A stretch of DNA of 64,000 nucleotides, from the NCBI GenBank assembly GCA_033239005.1, contig BSQZ01000040.1, forward strand, positions 3,910,099 to 3,974,098. Direction: 5' to 3'. How positions within the stretch are numbered: the first letter of the stretch is position 1; each line of letters begins with the position of its first letter. This DNA is from Lamellibrachia satsuma. Its lineage: Eukaryota; Annelida; Polychaeta; Sabellida; Siboglinidae. This document shows positions 1-21,405 of the stretch, one piece after another. Under the pieces are notes generated by a model. That model was not told the origin of the DNA. It did no database searches and saw only the letters and a list, made by a program, of their open reading frames with translations. Position numbers and translations under genes: made by a program.

Positions 1-606
1 GGTTGTATGTTTACATGTTTGCATTTTCCACTTACACATATGTTACCCTTGATCGTGTGCAATGTGGTTGTATGTTTACATGTTTGCGTATAACAACTAC
101 AGTTACATATATTTTGTATGGATACATGCCTGTATGTATGATTACGCGCATACGAGCACACGCACCCACATACACGCACCCACACACACGCACCCGCACA
201 CACGCACACAAAATATGTGTATATATATTTGTGCATGCATACGTTTTGGCACAAAACGGATATAACCCGTTTTGCAGATAAACATTTAACAAGATTAAAT
301 GAAAGACCCATATGGCAACTGGAAAAAGGAAGCCTTTGTCCAAAATTTTTTTATCTATGCATGCATGCAAGTAAGTATGCATGCACGCATACTTGCACGC
401 ATGCACGCATACATGCATACATACATGCATGCATGCATGCATGCATGCATGCATACATACATACATACACACACACACACATACATACATACATACATAC
501 ATACATACATACATACATACATACATACATACATGCATACATCGATTCAAATAAAACTTATCTGTCACAAATTCACGATTGACCAATCAAAGTGGGCCTT
601 ACATAC
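1..606. repeat. Intron start and (ACAC), (ATGC), (ACAT) microsatellites
   Basis: Downstream intron of the SKICH-domain gene. It holds CA-rich sequence at about 150-215, ATGC repeats from about 357 to 452 and ACAT repeats to about 541. The open frames here are YIHTYIHT-type repeat translations. A short near-duplicate (GGTTGTATGTTTACATGTTT) lies at 1 and 66. Confidence 0.85.
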
Positions 607-10078
<9,472 letters not shown>

Positions 10079-10099
10079 CGCAGCGGAGGTGGCGGCCTG

Positions 10100-11774
10100 C
10101 AACAAAATCGCACTTCCGTCGGCATTTCGCATTCCAAAGAAGGACGTAGCCGGTTTGCACAAGCGATGTGTGCCCCAATTGGTCGGGCGACGCCATGTCG
10201 CGTGACATTGCGCAACTAAATTATTTGTACGCTTAGACAAGTATAGAAACTGCGACCTAGATTTTGACTCGTGCCACTCCCGATTTGAGTTTTGATGAGT
10301 GGTCAGTACGGGTGCGCCAGTTTTGATGAGTGGTCAGTACGGGTTCGCCAGTATTGATGAGTGTTCAGTTCGGGTGCGCCAATTGTCGGCAGCTGATCGG
10401 CCACTGCTTCAAAACCACCGTCCACTGTCCGACCCGCCCCAGTTCCACCGATACTATTGCAACCACAAATTAGCCAGGATGTTTACACGGCAGATTCATG
10501 CACCGCGAGACACCGCATCGGCCGACCAACTTGGCAATTTACCTCCCGGGTAAACCGGCCTTTATACATGTCGAATTCCAACGCATTTCGTGTACAGAAC
10601 AGACTTCATCAGATCTGCCGAGAAATAAATTTAAACTTAAAGAAAACAAACTATTTCGATCTACTTATTTCTCCCAGAGTTGAGAATTAGGACTTTCTTA
10701 ATTGTTGCACTAATATTTAGAATTTACTAACGTAATGTAACGTAGCCATCCATCTGAATACAACTTTGTCATTGCATAGCTAATTCGAAATGCTCAGTGT
10801 GATGTTGGTTAAATATACGCCAATCATATAATTAAACCTTCAACGCAAAACAGCCCGCTTGATTAAGAGTATTAAATTTACACGAGAGCGCGTGTAGACG
10901 TATTGTTCTGGTGAGGTTTGTAAATCGTTGTAATGTAAACGATGCTATGACATGTACGTTTTACCGTCATATGTTTTATGTATAAATCAAAGCGACAAAA
11001 CTCATTAAGAAGATCTGATCACGAGTACTGAGTTCACTCAACAATAAACAAGAATTGTCTTAACCTACACGCATACATCTGCTATTATACACCTAAAGCC
11101 GAAAGTTAAGTAAAATAATTGCATTTCTAAATCCATTCCAAATACGTGTCGTCGATTTTCCGTCATGTTGAACAACGCGTATCCGTTCTAAGTAAATTAG
11201 AAGAAGAATATTTACCTGTGTAAACGACACCGTCTGTTTGCTACAAAACCAAGTTTGTAACACAACAAACCGATGCTGAGCTAAAACGGGCAACCTACAA
11301 CTCGGTGACGTCACGTCTGACGTCAACGTCACAATGACGCGATATGTCAGCGGTATCGATTAAGTAATAAGAATCATAATTGGTAAGTTTAACTAACATT
11401 GACTGTTCTTATTATTTTTAAATGTTTTGAGTACTTTCAAGTACTCTTGGAATTGTATATTTATCTCATACACCATTGTATGGTATTAGAGAGTAAAACT
11501 TGACTTTACTTTACTTGATTATCATAGGGTCAGGGAAGATATGCGTTTATATAGCATCCTGTCTTGTCTTGTGTGGAATACTAGTCAACATTCACAAGGA
11601 ATCAAACGGTCAGGGTTATGTGGGCATGGGGTTATTGCTGCTTAGTCGAGTTTGCTAGGAACGGAGTGGGTTAAAGCTTGCTTAAATGGCCGCGGTTCTA
11701 TGAAGCTGGTTAGTGTGTCTTGTAGTGAGTTCCAACCTGTCTTTGTCCTGGGAAAGTATAACGGTTATTGCTGG
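10100..11774. other. Upstream region of the SKICH-domain gene
   Basis: Likely holds its promoter and possibly a 5' UTR exon, but no clear core promoter motif is seen. Three imperfect units of about 32 bp (containing TTGATGAGTGGTCAGTACGG) lie at 10291-10385. Otherwise ordinary sequence. Confidence 0.45.
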
Positions 11775-11960
11775 TGTTTAAAGCTCATGATGAGTGTAAC
11801 ACAACGGATGTATTGAACGTGTTTTAATACATACCGAAGTGGTGAATAAGAACATACAAGAGTGCGCGTTACTGAGTCGCGGTAAAGCGATAATGGCCTC
11901 GCTGTGTCGACTGACAAGTCACTGGCGGGAGGTCTCGTTACCTAAAGGGAGACTACACCA
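11775..11960 (-). repeat. Gypsy 3' LTR
   Basis: 186 bp, begins TGTTTAAAGC and ends GACTACACCA on the plus strand. Matches 18152-18336 at about 98%. Confidence 0.95.
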
Positions 11961-12457
11961 ATTCCCTCCTCTTTTTTAGTCTGAAAACCCTTGGAGGGCT
12001 TAGAGTCGAAGTTTGTAGGAGGTACCCGTTGACGCTTACTACGTCGCGGTTCGTTGCGACACGGCGACGGGATGTCGTCTCTTTCATTGTGACCTGTGTT
12101 GCTACCTTCAGGTTCAACATTGTTGTCGACACGAAGATAGTTCTCCCCAGACTGCGCAGTGTCTGGCTTCATGAAGCGGCGGTTGCGCCAATACACACGA
12201 CCACTTGGCAATTTCACATGATAGTCGTGGTGTCGGCCAATCCCAATAATCACGCCTACTCTATCCCACTTTTTAGCAATGGGACTTTGCAATCTGACTT
12301 GTGTACCGATACGTAGTTGCGGTAGAGGACGAGACCGCCTGTTGTAGCGTTCTTCGTTTCGAGCGTGTGTTTGTCTACAGCTAGCGTCCTGCTCATCCGC
12401 CGTTTTTAGCCATTTGCTTGCAAATGATTGCCGGTGTGCAGGTACTACTGATCGCAA
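11942..12457 (-). pseudogene. Gypsy integrase C-terminal region
   Basis: Open 171-codon stretch with the LRIGTQVRLQSP and GRHHDYHVKLPSGRVYWRNR pattern typical of the region after the integrase core in Gypsy pol, ending in a basic Ser/Arg tail that overlaps the LTR. It is offset in frame from the integrase core. Confidence 0.8.
11961..11976 (-). promoter_or_regulatory. Gypsy polypurine tract
   Basis: The minus strand reads AAAAAAGAGGAGGGAAT immediately before the 3' LTR, the expected plus-strand primer for reverse transcription. Confidence 0.85.
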
Positions 12458-13090
12458 TGGATGTCTGAAGAGAATTTGTGCAGGGAAAGACCTCCTGCAT
12501 GAGGAGTATTTCGATATTCTAGGACTCCTCGCTGGAAATTCTCGTCGTCTAGATCTCCTTTCACGGTTATTGTTGCAATGAGTTTTGTCATTGCTTTTAC
12601 AGCTGCTTCAGCATGTCCGTTAGATTGGTGGTAATGTGGTGAGGATGGTGCAGCACTAACACCCCAGCGTTTCAAGAACTGGTTAAACTCACGAGAAGCG
12701 AATTGAGGACCGCCATCAGATCTAAATCGCACCGGAACTCCGAGCTCCACAAATGCTCGTCGACATGCATAGATGGTGTGGCGAGATGTAGTTGTCCCCT
12801 TTGGGAAATGAAAGACAACCGGCCACCCTGAAAGTCGATCCACATATACGAGACACTCTCGTCCTGCGTAGTGGAAGACGTCTGCTGATACATCTTCAAA
12901 CATTCTCTTTGGTAAAAGTTCCGATCACAGTGGCTCGCGTTGCTGAGAGGGTCGGTGTTCTTGGCACTTATTGCAACTTGCCACTGTCGTAGCGATGTCA
13001 TTACTAATGCCGGGCCAAGAAACGTTTTGCCGCGGCCGGCGTTTCGTTTTATCAGTTCCTTGGTGAGAGTCGTGGAGACGCGCTAGGACT
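12445..13090 (-). pseudogene. Gypsy integrase zinc-binding region and DDE core
   Basis: The core at 12903-12445 shows the first Asp near VYVDRLSGWP, SDGGPQFAS with the second Asp, and NGHAEAAVKAM with the catalytic Glu. Upstream, at about 13090-12905, an HHCC-like piece ends in CNKCQEHRPS. An in-frame TGA lies between the two parts, so the copy is inactive as read. Confidence 0.85.
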
Positions 13091-13128
13091 TGGGCACGAT
13101 AATGCGAGGTCCATATAGGACTATCCCA

Positions 13129-14120
13129 TCATCTATAGACAGCTCGTTTCTGATGTTCCAAAATGGCGTCAGCTTTGTCTCTTGAAAACGGGAAACCATT
13201 CTGGACGTTATCGATTAGAGCCTTGTAGTTTTCATCATACAGGGCGACTGTTCGAAGTCGATCTAGTATCGGGTCACACAGATGCTCTTGCCGATCTTCT
13301 TTATCGTCTTCATGTACCATTCTGGAGGAATTTATGGTGACCGCGTGAACATGGTGCTCGACTTCTTCTGCTTCCTGATCATCCCGTGATGGATCAGAAA
13401 CAGGTGCACGTGACAGAGCATCCGGGATACAATGATCTTTGCCCTTTGTCCAGCGTGTCGTAAACGAGAAGAGTGACGTCATTTCTTTGAGACGTTGAAG
13501 ACGCGTGTTGTCAATATCGTCAAGGCGATGGCGATCAAGAATTGTCACCAGTGGTTTGTGATCGACGACCAACTCGAAATGTGGCAATCCGAGTAGTTGA
13601 ATACGGCACTTCTTCATTTCCCAAGTGGCTGCCAGTAGCTCTAACTCCACCATGGCATAGCGACTTTCCGTGTCTGTGAAAAAGCGTGATCTGCACTGGA
13701 TGAGTCGCCATTTATCCGCATGTTGTTGCAAGAGACCATATCCAATACATTTGCGTCGTGATGCGTCTGTGTGTAGCGCCGTTGGCTTTGATGGATCGAA
13801 GTGCGCTAGTGTAGGCGCAGTTACAAGCGCTTTCTTGGTAACTTGAAAGGCTGTGGTGTGTGTTTCAGTCCATCGGAACTCGTTCTTGCTCTTCAGTAGC
13901 TCACGCAATGGATCAGCGGTTGTACTGACCTCCGTCGTGAAGTCACCAAGCTGATTGATAAGACCCATAAAATATCGTAGTTCTGTCAAGCAGGTTGTAG
14001 GAAATTCGGCAATTGCTTTCAACTTCTCCGGATCAGTGTTGACGCCTTCTGCGTTGATCTTGAAGCCAACGTAATTTACCTCATTCTCCGCGAACTTGAA
14101 CTTTTCGGGGTCAGTGTAAT
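13129..14120 (-). pseudogene. Gypsy reverse transcriptase C-terminus and RNase H
   Basis: After the simple repeat the frame resumes with PEKFKF and NYVGFKIN (end of the reverse transcriptase), then the connection domain, then RNase H with LHTDASRRKCIGYGLLQQ and the conserved VVDHKPL. This is the expected Gypsy pol order. The frame is shifted relative to the N-terminal half. Confidence 0.88.
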
Positions 14121-14121
14121 G

Positions 14122-14551
14122 CCTCCCTCCCTCCCTCCCTCCCTCCCTCCCTCCCTCCCTCCCTCCCTCCCTCCCTCCCTCCCTCCCTCCCTCCCTCCCT
14201 CCCTCCCTCCCTCCCTCCCTCCCTCCCTCCCTCCCTCCCTCCCTCCTCCTCCCTCCCTCCCTCCCTCCCTCCCTCCCTCCCTCCCTCCCTCCCTCCCTCC
14301 CTCCCCTCCCCTCCCTCCCTCCCTCCCTCCCTCCCTCCCTCCCTCCCTCCCTCCCTCCCTCCCTCCCTCCCTCCCTCCCTCCCTCCCTCCCTCCCTCCCT
14401 CCCTCCCTCCCTCCCTCCCTCCCTCCCTCCCTCCCTCCCTCCCTCCCTCCCTCCCTCCCTCCCTCCCTCCCTCCCTCCCTCCCTCCTCCCTCCCTCCCTC
14501 CCTCCCTCCCTCCCTCCCTCCCTCCCTCCCTCCCTCCCTCCCTCCCTCCCT
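14122..14551. repeat. (CCCT)n / (GGGA)n microsatellite inside Gypsy pol
   Basis: About 430 bp of CCCT with a few one-base interruptions. On the coding strand it begins right after LLLRCREGG and resumes before TDPEKFKF. The frames entering and leaving the array differ. Confidence 0.96.
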
Positions 14552-15111
14552 ACAACGGAGCAACAGTGAGCGAACTCTTTCGACGTGCTGCTCAAAGTTT
14601 TCGTCTTGCACAATGACATCATCCATGACTTTTTCGACGTTGCTTAAGCCGGCGATGGCTATGTCGCCGCGTCTACAATATTCATCACCGGTTGAGGACA
14701 GTCCCATGGGGCTTCTCAAGAAGAGACAGCGTCCCCAAGGAGTTAAGAAAGTCGTGCGTTCTTGACATTCAGGAGCGAGGGGTATCTGCCAATACCCTTG
14801 CTTTGCGTCAAGTGTCGTGAAGTATTTTGACCCAGGTTTGATGTTGGAGACAGCCTCTTTCTGTGTCTTCATAGGATGAATTGGTCGACGAACGAATTTG
14901 TTGAGACGTGTGAGGTCCACACAAAGACGTATGCCCCTCGTTGTTTTGGCACTATCACAAGCGGATGACACCATCTGGTGGGAACGTCTCCCAATGGTTT
15001 GACAATGCCTTGTCTTGTCATTTGGTCGAGATTTGCTTTGACTACATCACGCCATGCAAAAGGGATGGAGCGAGTGGTGGATATTGCAAAAGTCTCAACG
15101 TTTTCGTTCAA
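14552..15111 (-). pseudogene. Gypsy reverse transcriptase N-terminal half
   Basis: Motifs in order: GIVKPLGDVPTRWCHPLVIV, LCVDLTRLNKF, FTTLDAKQGYWQIPL (catalytic Asp), FLTPWGRC, and EKVMDDVIV with the paired aspartates. A frameshift lies near 14960-14985, where the frame changes after VIVPKQRG. Confidence 0.88.
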
Positions 15112-15383
15112 ATGGATTTACATTGGTTCACCCGACATTGTCTTCAGTTGGTCTTTTGTGTCGAACACGTCTTTGAATTCCTCAAGTAAGTCATAACGCT
15201 TGCGTGTTCGCTCGCCGGATGTCTCATTTTCTGTAGCATTCTTTCCTGGCGATTTTATTACACTTGATCGTGTTATGGCTTAAATTGGTTTGGGGTAATC
15301 ATTCGGCACGATTCCCAACTTTCGGCAAACATACCAAGCCAGCAGAAGTCCTTTTTGCTCTTTGCAAATAAGAACCGTCTCTT

Positions 15384-15662
15384 TCATAGATTTTGATTTA
15401 GATGAATGTGAAGGTCTACTGTGTCAACGCATTCGAATGATGTACCATTAGCAGCAATAATTGTGTCCTCAGAAGGGCGACATGTGTTTCCAATGTCTAT
15501 TCCTATTTGTTTTAGGATATCGAGCCCTGCAACAGTGGCTTCGGCACCTGTATCTGGTGTTGCCTGTGCTGTTGTGATGAAGCTGTCATCAGCATTATGG
15601 TGAATATGTACCTTGATGCGTGGAGCACGACGGTGTTTTTTCTTTCCCAGAATGTCCAGCAC
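15384..15662 (-). pseudogene. Gypsy aspartic protease region
   Basis: 93 codons with the retropepsin active-site pattern TPDTGAEATVAG, as in Gypsy polyproteins that cut gag-pol. It is separated from the zinc-knuckle region by a frame change. Confidence 0.82.
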
Positions 15663-16180
15663 GCGAATCTGACTCGTTGTGGTCGACAGATTTTTGTTTT
15701 GGCGGCAACACGTAGCTCAATGACCCATTTTTTTTGCAGATTGAACAGTCACTGCGTCGTGCAGGACATTCATCACGCGTTTTATGAGCCGATTTGCCAC
15801 AATAACCACAACTGTGGTTGTGTTTTGACGTGGTGGTATTTCTAGTTTTACCACGTTGCCATGTTTTCTTGCCAACTTTGTCTATTTTCGTGTAGCCTTG
15901 GGTCATTGTTCGCAAGTGTAGCTGCATCGTTCCTTGCTGATTCGTCACTCCTGCAGACATCAACTGTTGTCTGCAGAGAAGGGGGATGCGTGTATGTTAA
16001 CAACTTTCGTCTTGTTTCTGGATCACGAATTCCCGACATAATTCGCGTGGTAAAACGATCGTCTATGCAATGCTGGCAAAGATCTGCGTTGTTGGCAATC
16101 TCTCGTAAGGCAATGTAAAATTGGTCGAATGGCTCGCCTTCCTCTTCCTTCCGTTCTTCTAGGAAGGAAGAAGAAGGCAT
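15595..16180 (-). pseudogene. Gypsy gag C-terminal half with zinc knuckle
   Basis: FDQFYIALREIANNADLC and the following residues match the end of the Gypsy capsid. After a frame change, CGYCGKSAHKTRDECPARRS forms a CX2CX4HX4C zinc knuckle. The upstream half of gag lies beyond the nested LINE. Confidence 0.82.
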
Positions 16181-17411
16181 AACAAATATGTTATGTTTTT
16201 TGGAAGACATCACTAAGTGGATAGACGTGGGATCGCCAGTAGATATTATCTACTTAGATTTTCAGAAAGCTTTTGACAAAGTGCCACATCAAAGATTACT
16301 ACTTAAATTAAAAGCCCATGGTATCGGGGATAGCATAACTGACTGGATAGAACAATGGCTGATTGACAGAAGACAACGAGTTGTAGTAGATGGAGAAGTT
16401 TCAAATTGGAAATCGGTTTTGAGTGGGGTACCTCAAGGATCAGTATTAGGACCTATATTATTCTTAATATATATATCAATGACTTGGACGACAAGTAACG
16501 TACTGAAATTTGCTGATGACACAAAACTGTTTAGAAAGGTTAATACTGATGGTGATAAACAACATTTACAAAACGATCTAGACAGATTAGTGAAATGGTC
16601 TGAGAAATGGCAGATGCTTTTAAATTTTGGGAAATGTAAATGCCTACATACAAGACATGGGAACTTGAATGTAAACTATAAAATGGGAGATACTGTTCTG
16701 GATACTACTGTAAAAGAAAATGACTTAGGAGTTACAATGAGCGCTGATATGAAAGTTTCAGAGCAGTGTGGTATTGCAGCTTCAAAGGGTAATCAAATTC
16801 TTGGATTGATTAGAAGAAACATAACATACAAGGGAAAAATGTTAATTATACCTCTTTATAAAGCAATAGTTAGACCTCATTTAGAATACTGTATACAAGC
16901 ATGGAGACCAAATCGTAAGAAGGATATAGATACGCTTGAACGCATACAAAGGAGAGCAACTAAAATGATTCCAGAACTTAGAGACCTTAGTTATGAAGAA
17001 CGCCTGAAAGAATGTGGTTTAACAACTCTAGAGACAAGGAGATTAAGAGGAGATCAGATTGAAGTTTTTAAGATATTGAATGGGTATGAAAATATTGATA
17101 GAAATATGTTTTTTTCACTCAAGAAGGATAGCAGAACTAGAGGACATGAGGTAAAATTAGTAAAGGATCAATGTAGATTGGACATCAGGAAGCACTCGTT
17201 CGCACAGAGGACAATAAATGAATGGAACAAATTGTCTACAGATTGTGTAACTGCTAGCAGTGTGAATATGTTTAAAAACAAGGTTGACACATATCTCAGG
17301 AGGGCGGGTTATAAGTAGATGAACATTGTTGGACTCTCGATAAGCCAATGGCTTCCTTGTCCACTTGCCATCTGGGCCTTTGGCTTGGATGACAAATCTT
17401 GTTAAATCTTG
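16181..17411 (+). mobile_element. LINE (CR1/Jockey-like, copy 2) nested in Gypsy gag
   Basis: 5'-truncated non-LTR element in the opposite strand to its host. A 376-codon open stretch (16188-17318) covers reverse transcriptase from DIIYLDFQKAFDKVPHQRLL through SGVPQGSVLGPILFLIYI and KFADDTKLF (catalytic aspartates) to the C-terminal region with IQRRATKMIPELRDLSYEE. A small deletion alters the stretch before FADD. The 3' end is GGCTTGGATGACAAATC followed by two TTGTTAAATC units. This is the best preserved copy of the family here. Confidence 0.93.
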
Positions 17412-18105
17412 TTAAATCTAGCGCGACCCTGTCCAGTGTAACATTTCGTTTGCCTCGAACATGTTCCTGGATTCGGTCTAAGATCGCTGTGACCGTTATA
17501 TCTTCATCATTGTCTATACCGATGGCCAATTGCAATGTAGCACGCATTTCAATAGAGAGACTGGTGCACAACATGGTTCTCTGTTGGCGTGCTGTGAGAC
17601 GGTCGAGCTGTTCTAGCTCTACGAAATCTTCCCATGATCGCCTCCATGCTGCCAGTTCTCGTAATGTTATATCTGCTGCCATTGGCTCAGGTGGTCTAGT
17701 TTTAGCGTGTGGGCCGGTAGAAGTGCGCTGGACGTTGGTCTCAGGGCGTTGAGTCTGTGAATCATTAGACTCGTCATTGGCGCCGTTGCTGCGTTCATGC
17801 GGTGGTGAATTGTCGCGGACACGTCTGTCAAGGGTCTCACAGAGGAGACGCATCGACAGTTCATGTCTTTCATCGCATGCGCGCTCCCGTTCCTGTTCCA
17901 GCTGTTCGTGTTTATACTCGCGTTCTTCTTGCTTTGACAAGAAAGTGATAAGCCAGTCTGGTGCGTTTGTGGCGTCATAGCGAAGATTTTGGTTAATGTC
18001 AACGCTAGTGGCACGCTCTCGCGGGTCTTTAGAAAGCTCCGCGGCACTAGGTTTACTGGTAGCTCGTGATTTTCGTTCTGTTTTGCCGCTAACGTTCATA
18101 GGCAA
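17410..18105 (-). pseudogene. Gypsy gag N-terminal half
   Basis: About 230 codons open from an ATG at 18105, 46 bp inside the LTR. A charged Glu/Arg-rich segment leads into a capsid-like region with WRRSWEDF and ILDRIQEHVRGKRN. The frame then runs into the nested LINE. Confidence 0.82.
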
Positions 18106-18133
18106 ACCGACCGTTCGAGTTCGAGCTCGTGGT

Positions 18134-18151
18134 CTTTTGCCGACTGCGCCA
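18134..18151 (-). promoter_or_regulatory. Gypsy primer-binding site
   Basis: Directly inside the 5' LTR the minus strand reads TGGCGCAGTCGGCAAAAG, beginning with the TGG complementary to a tRNA CCA end. Confidence 0.8.
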
Positions 18152-18336
18152 TGTTAAAGCTCATGATGAGTGTAACACAACGGATGTGTTGAACGTGTTT
18201 TAATACATACCGAAGTGGTGAATAAGAACATACAAGAGTGCGCGTTACAGAGTCGCGGTAAAGCTATAATGGCCTCGCTGTGTCGACTGACAAGTCACTG
18301 GCGGGAGGTCTCGTTACCTAAAGGGAGACTACACCA
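18152..18336 (-). repeat. Gypsy 5' LTR
   Basis: 185 bp, nearly identical to 11775-11960, begins TGTTAAAGC and ends GACTACACCA on the plus strand. Confidence 0.95.
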
Positions 18337-19098
18337 GATGGTTTGTAAGGCTTTGCTTTGGACGTTATTGACGCTGCGTGGGCTGGAGATGGTTTTCGAC
18401 TGACAAAGATAAATTATCGTTGATGGCTTTGTGGAGTATTGTGAGACGTCTGTTTGTTCTTCTGATGGTCTTGATACTACAAGCAAGCTACCGTATTGAC
18501 TGTGAAATCTAATCATACACCGAGATTGCCCAGGTCAAGCAAAGGTTTTTCAGAAAATGCCCATCGGCAAAAGGAAGTGTCGCTTCAAAGCACATCAAAC
18601 GTGTCACCATCTTACGGTCGAAGAAAGCAGATTAAGCTGCTACTGATGTTGTCGATTCGCTGAATAGGTTCATCGTAATGACGACCTGCCTGTCAGGTGG
18701 ATTATGTGTGTAACCTGCCCCGGAAGTAAAAATCTAAATTCCAGAAATATCACAAAATAGCCCTAGTACCTTCGGCAGCAATTTTGCCTTTAATATGATA
18801 CGTATAAATGGTAAATATTTCCCACAAATGTCTTGTTTCTATATGTCCGGATGTTCCGTTAAAGCCATTCATTTAGACTTTTAAAAATATGTTTCTGGAC
18901 ATATAAATTAATATACTTTATGTTGTCATTAGTGAGGGATGGAGCCACAAAATTACTCGACTAAACACTGACAGAATTTTCACCTGAAGTAAGACATGCC
19001 TAGATCAAGTTTAGAAAGCAACAAACAACATATAGTATGTGTGATAATATCATGTTGTTGCGTGCTGATAATTCGCTTGAAGCAAAACGAACCATTTA
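18337..19098. other. Intergenic, nothing recognised
   Basis: Ordinary AT-rich DNA between the Gypsy element and a long (TA)n tract. No exon-like or repeat structure seen. Confidence 0.5.
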
Positions 19099-19584
<486 letters not shown>

Positions 19585-19664
19585 AAGTAAATAAATAAGT
19601 AAGTAAGAAAGCTAGTAAGCAGTTAGTCAGTCAGTCAGTAAGTAAGTAAGTAAGTATGTATAGT

Positions 19665-19813
19665 AGATTTCGCTATCTCTACATGGTCTGACTTGGCCAA
19701 GGTGTTCCAGAAATACGATGTTCCTGATGTCGATTAGCCCGAGGTGGGTGATTTCAAAGCTGTTGCTCTTGCGAGGCTGTTCCTTACATCGGGAGTCCAG
19801 GTACCGAGAGTAC
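19665..19813. mobile_element. MITE-like element, copy A (diverged)
   Basis: Shares order and several blocks with 56804-56968, including an exact GTTCCTTACATCGGGAGTC, ACTTGGCCAAGGTGTTCC and edge pieces TTTCGCTAT and CCGAGAG. It is too short to encode a transposase. Confidence 0.6.
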
Positions 19814-20159
19814 GTGTTACGTTCGTCAGTACTACTGTAGACGCCACAACGCGTGATTTGAGGCGTTTAAATCGTAGTGTTCCTTCTTGTGTTCCAGATG
19901 CGTAGTTTTATGGCACATAAATCAAATCTATGCCAAATTGGGATTATACAACATGCTTCGTCTTTGTTGTACTTACCTATGAGGCGCCGTAGCGGACAAA
20001 AGGGTGATGAAACGGCAAAACCTGTCGAGTTCCGCAAGAACCGTAGATTTCTGTAATACCCGTCGAATTTTGCAAGAACTGTCGAGTTCTGCGAGATCGA
20101 TCGATTCTGGTTACCACTGAAAATAGCGTTGCCCTTGTAGGATGTGCAAATAAGTAATG

Positions 20160-20198
20160 CCGTGTATGTGCGCAGATGAGTGTGTGTGTATGTGTGTG

Positions 20199-20242
<44 letters not shown>

Positions 20243-20250
20243 TGTGTGTG
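20160..20250. repeat. (GT)n and (GCGT)n microsatellite
   Basis: GT repeats passing into GCGT repeats, inside the inverted-repeat structure. Confidence 0.9.
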
Positions 20251-21177
20251 ATGTCTGACTAAATATACTGGGTATCCCACATACATATGTTGATCATTGT
20301 TATAATGCTTGCTTATAATCAAGTAAAAAAAGTATGGTTTATTTGGGTGGTGGACATCCGTTTAGCATGCGTTGGTATTGAGAACATTTTCAAAAAGATG
20401 TGCTGTTTTTGCTTATGTTGACTCATTTTCTTGGACATTGACAACATAGTATTTTTAAAGCGATAACATATCAGCCTATTCATGTAATAGCGTCAGTATT
20501 GATCCTCCGAGAGATTTCTTGCCCTGGTGAACTTTCAATTATTCTGGCCGACATGTTATACAGTTCATCAATTTACTTCACATAAAATCAAATCTTCTAA
20601 CGTTGCCAATGCAAAGCACATGGCTTCTTCAAACTGTTCATACACCTGGTGCACGGTTGGTAGCATAACGGTACAGTCACAAGTGCTGTTCTGGGGCCAC
20701 TTGGACTTACCATGAAGCTCTTCTTCAGGAAAAGAACTTTAAGGTAAGCCCAAATGTGAACCCCAGGGGTGGGAATGTCTCCATCCCAGTTTCGAACAAA
20801 AGATATCACCATATATGATTGTATATTCATCATCTGAAATAAAGGTTTATGAAATTGTTTTAATGTATGCACCTAACTTCAAAATATGATCATTGGTGAT
20901 ACTTTCATAAGGGATCACATGTATTATTTATTTTAAAAAGGTATCCATTGTAAAAACTATTCAAACGTGTTGATAAAATAGTTTCTAGCTGCACATCCTA
21001 TTTGCTGTTTTACGCCATAACCAGTTTTGTTGTTTAGTCACTACTAAGCCACACTTCGAAATAATTAGTACTACACATTGCCAATCAGCGAAAGTCGAAT
21101 ATTGTACTAAATATAATTGATAAAAAAATAATAATAATAAAGAACATTAAACGAGAAAAAGTGTAAGTTGGACATAC

Positions 21178-21243
21178 AGCGAATTGAAGCCGTGTCCCTC
21201 CATGCGTAAAGCGAACGCTCCACCGCTAAGCCACGATAGCTCA
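21178..21243 (-). mobile_element. tRNA-like SINE head, different family
   Basis: The minus strand contains GTGGCTTAGCGGTGGAGCG, close to a tRNA A box, and about 30 bases later ACGGCTTCAATTCGC, a B-box-like stretch. It does not read as a clean tRNA cloverleaf, so a SINE or tRNA pseudogene is likelier than a tRNA gene. Confidence 0.45.
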
Positions 21244-21317
21244 CATGCGAATCTGCTCTGAATGTGTTATGTATTCTGCAGGCCGTCTCGTGGCATTATC
21301 GTCTTAACTGTAATTTT

Positions 21318-21405
21318 TGTTTTTAAGCATATTCACGTTGGTAACATTGACAGGATTTTTTTTCCATTCAATTATTGTCGTCTGTGAGAATGCCTTTGTG
21401 AGTGA
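21318..21405 (-). mobile_element. LINE remnant (CR1/Jockey-like, copy 3)
   Basis: About 90 bp matching the reverse complement of the LINE 3' coding region (compare 2930-3015): TTGTTTTTAAGCATATTCACG and CCATTCAATTATTG. Very degraded. Confidence 0.5.

Larger units (their letters stand above)
11775..18336 (-). mobile_element. Ty3/Gypsy LTR retrotransposon, near full length, with nested LINE
   Basis: An LTR pair (11775-11960 and 18152-18336) brackets gag, protease, reverse transcriptase, RNase H and integrase in Gypsy order on the minus strand. Both LTRs are TG...CA and differ by three substitutions and one indel, so insertion was recent. A primer-binding site abuts the 5' (right) LTR and a polypurine tract abuts the 3' (left) LTR. 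Flanking pentamers GCTGG and GATGG agree at four of five bases, a plausible target duplication. Pol is frameshifted in several places and split by a (GGGA)n expansion, and gag is split by a plus-strand LINE at 16181-17411, so this copy is not autonomous. Confidence 0.93.

Noticed and set aside
14119..14616. 165-codon Ser-Leu-Pro-Pro repeat frame on the plus strand
   Set aside because: Reading of the (CCCT)n tract opposite the Gypsy pol gene.
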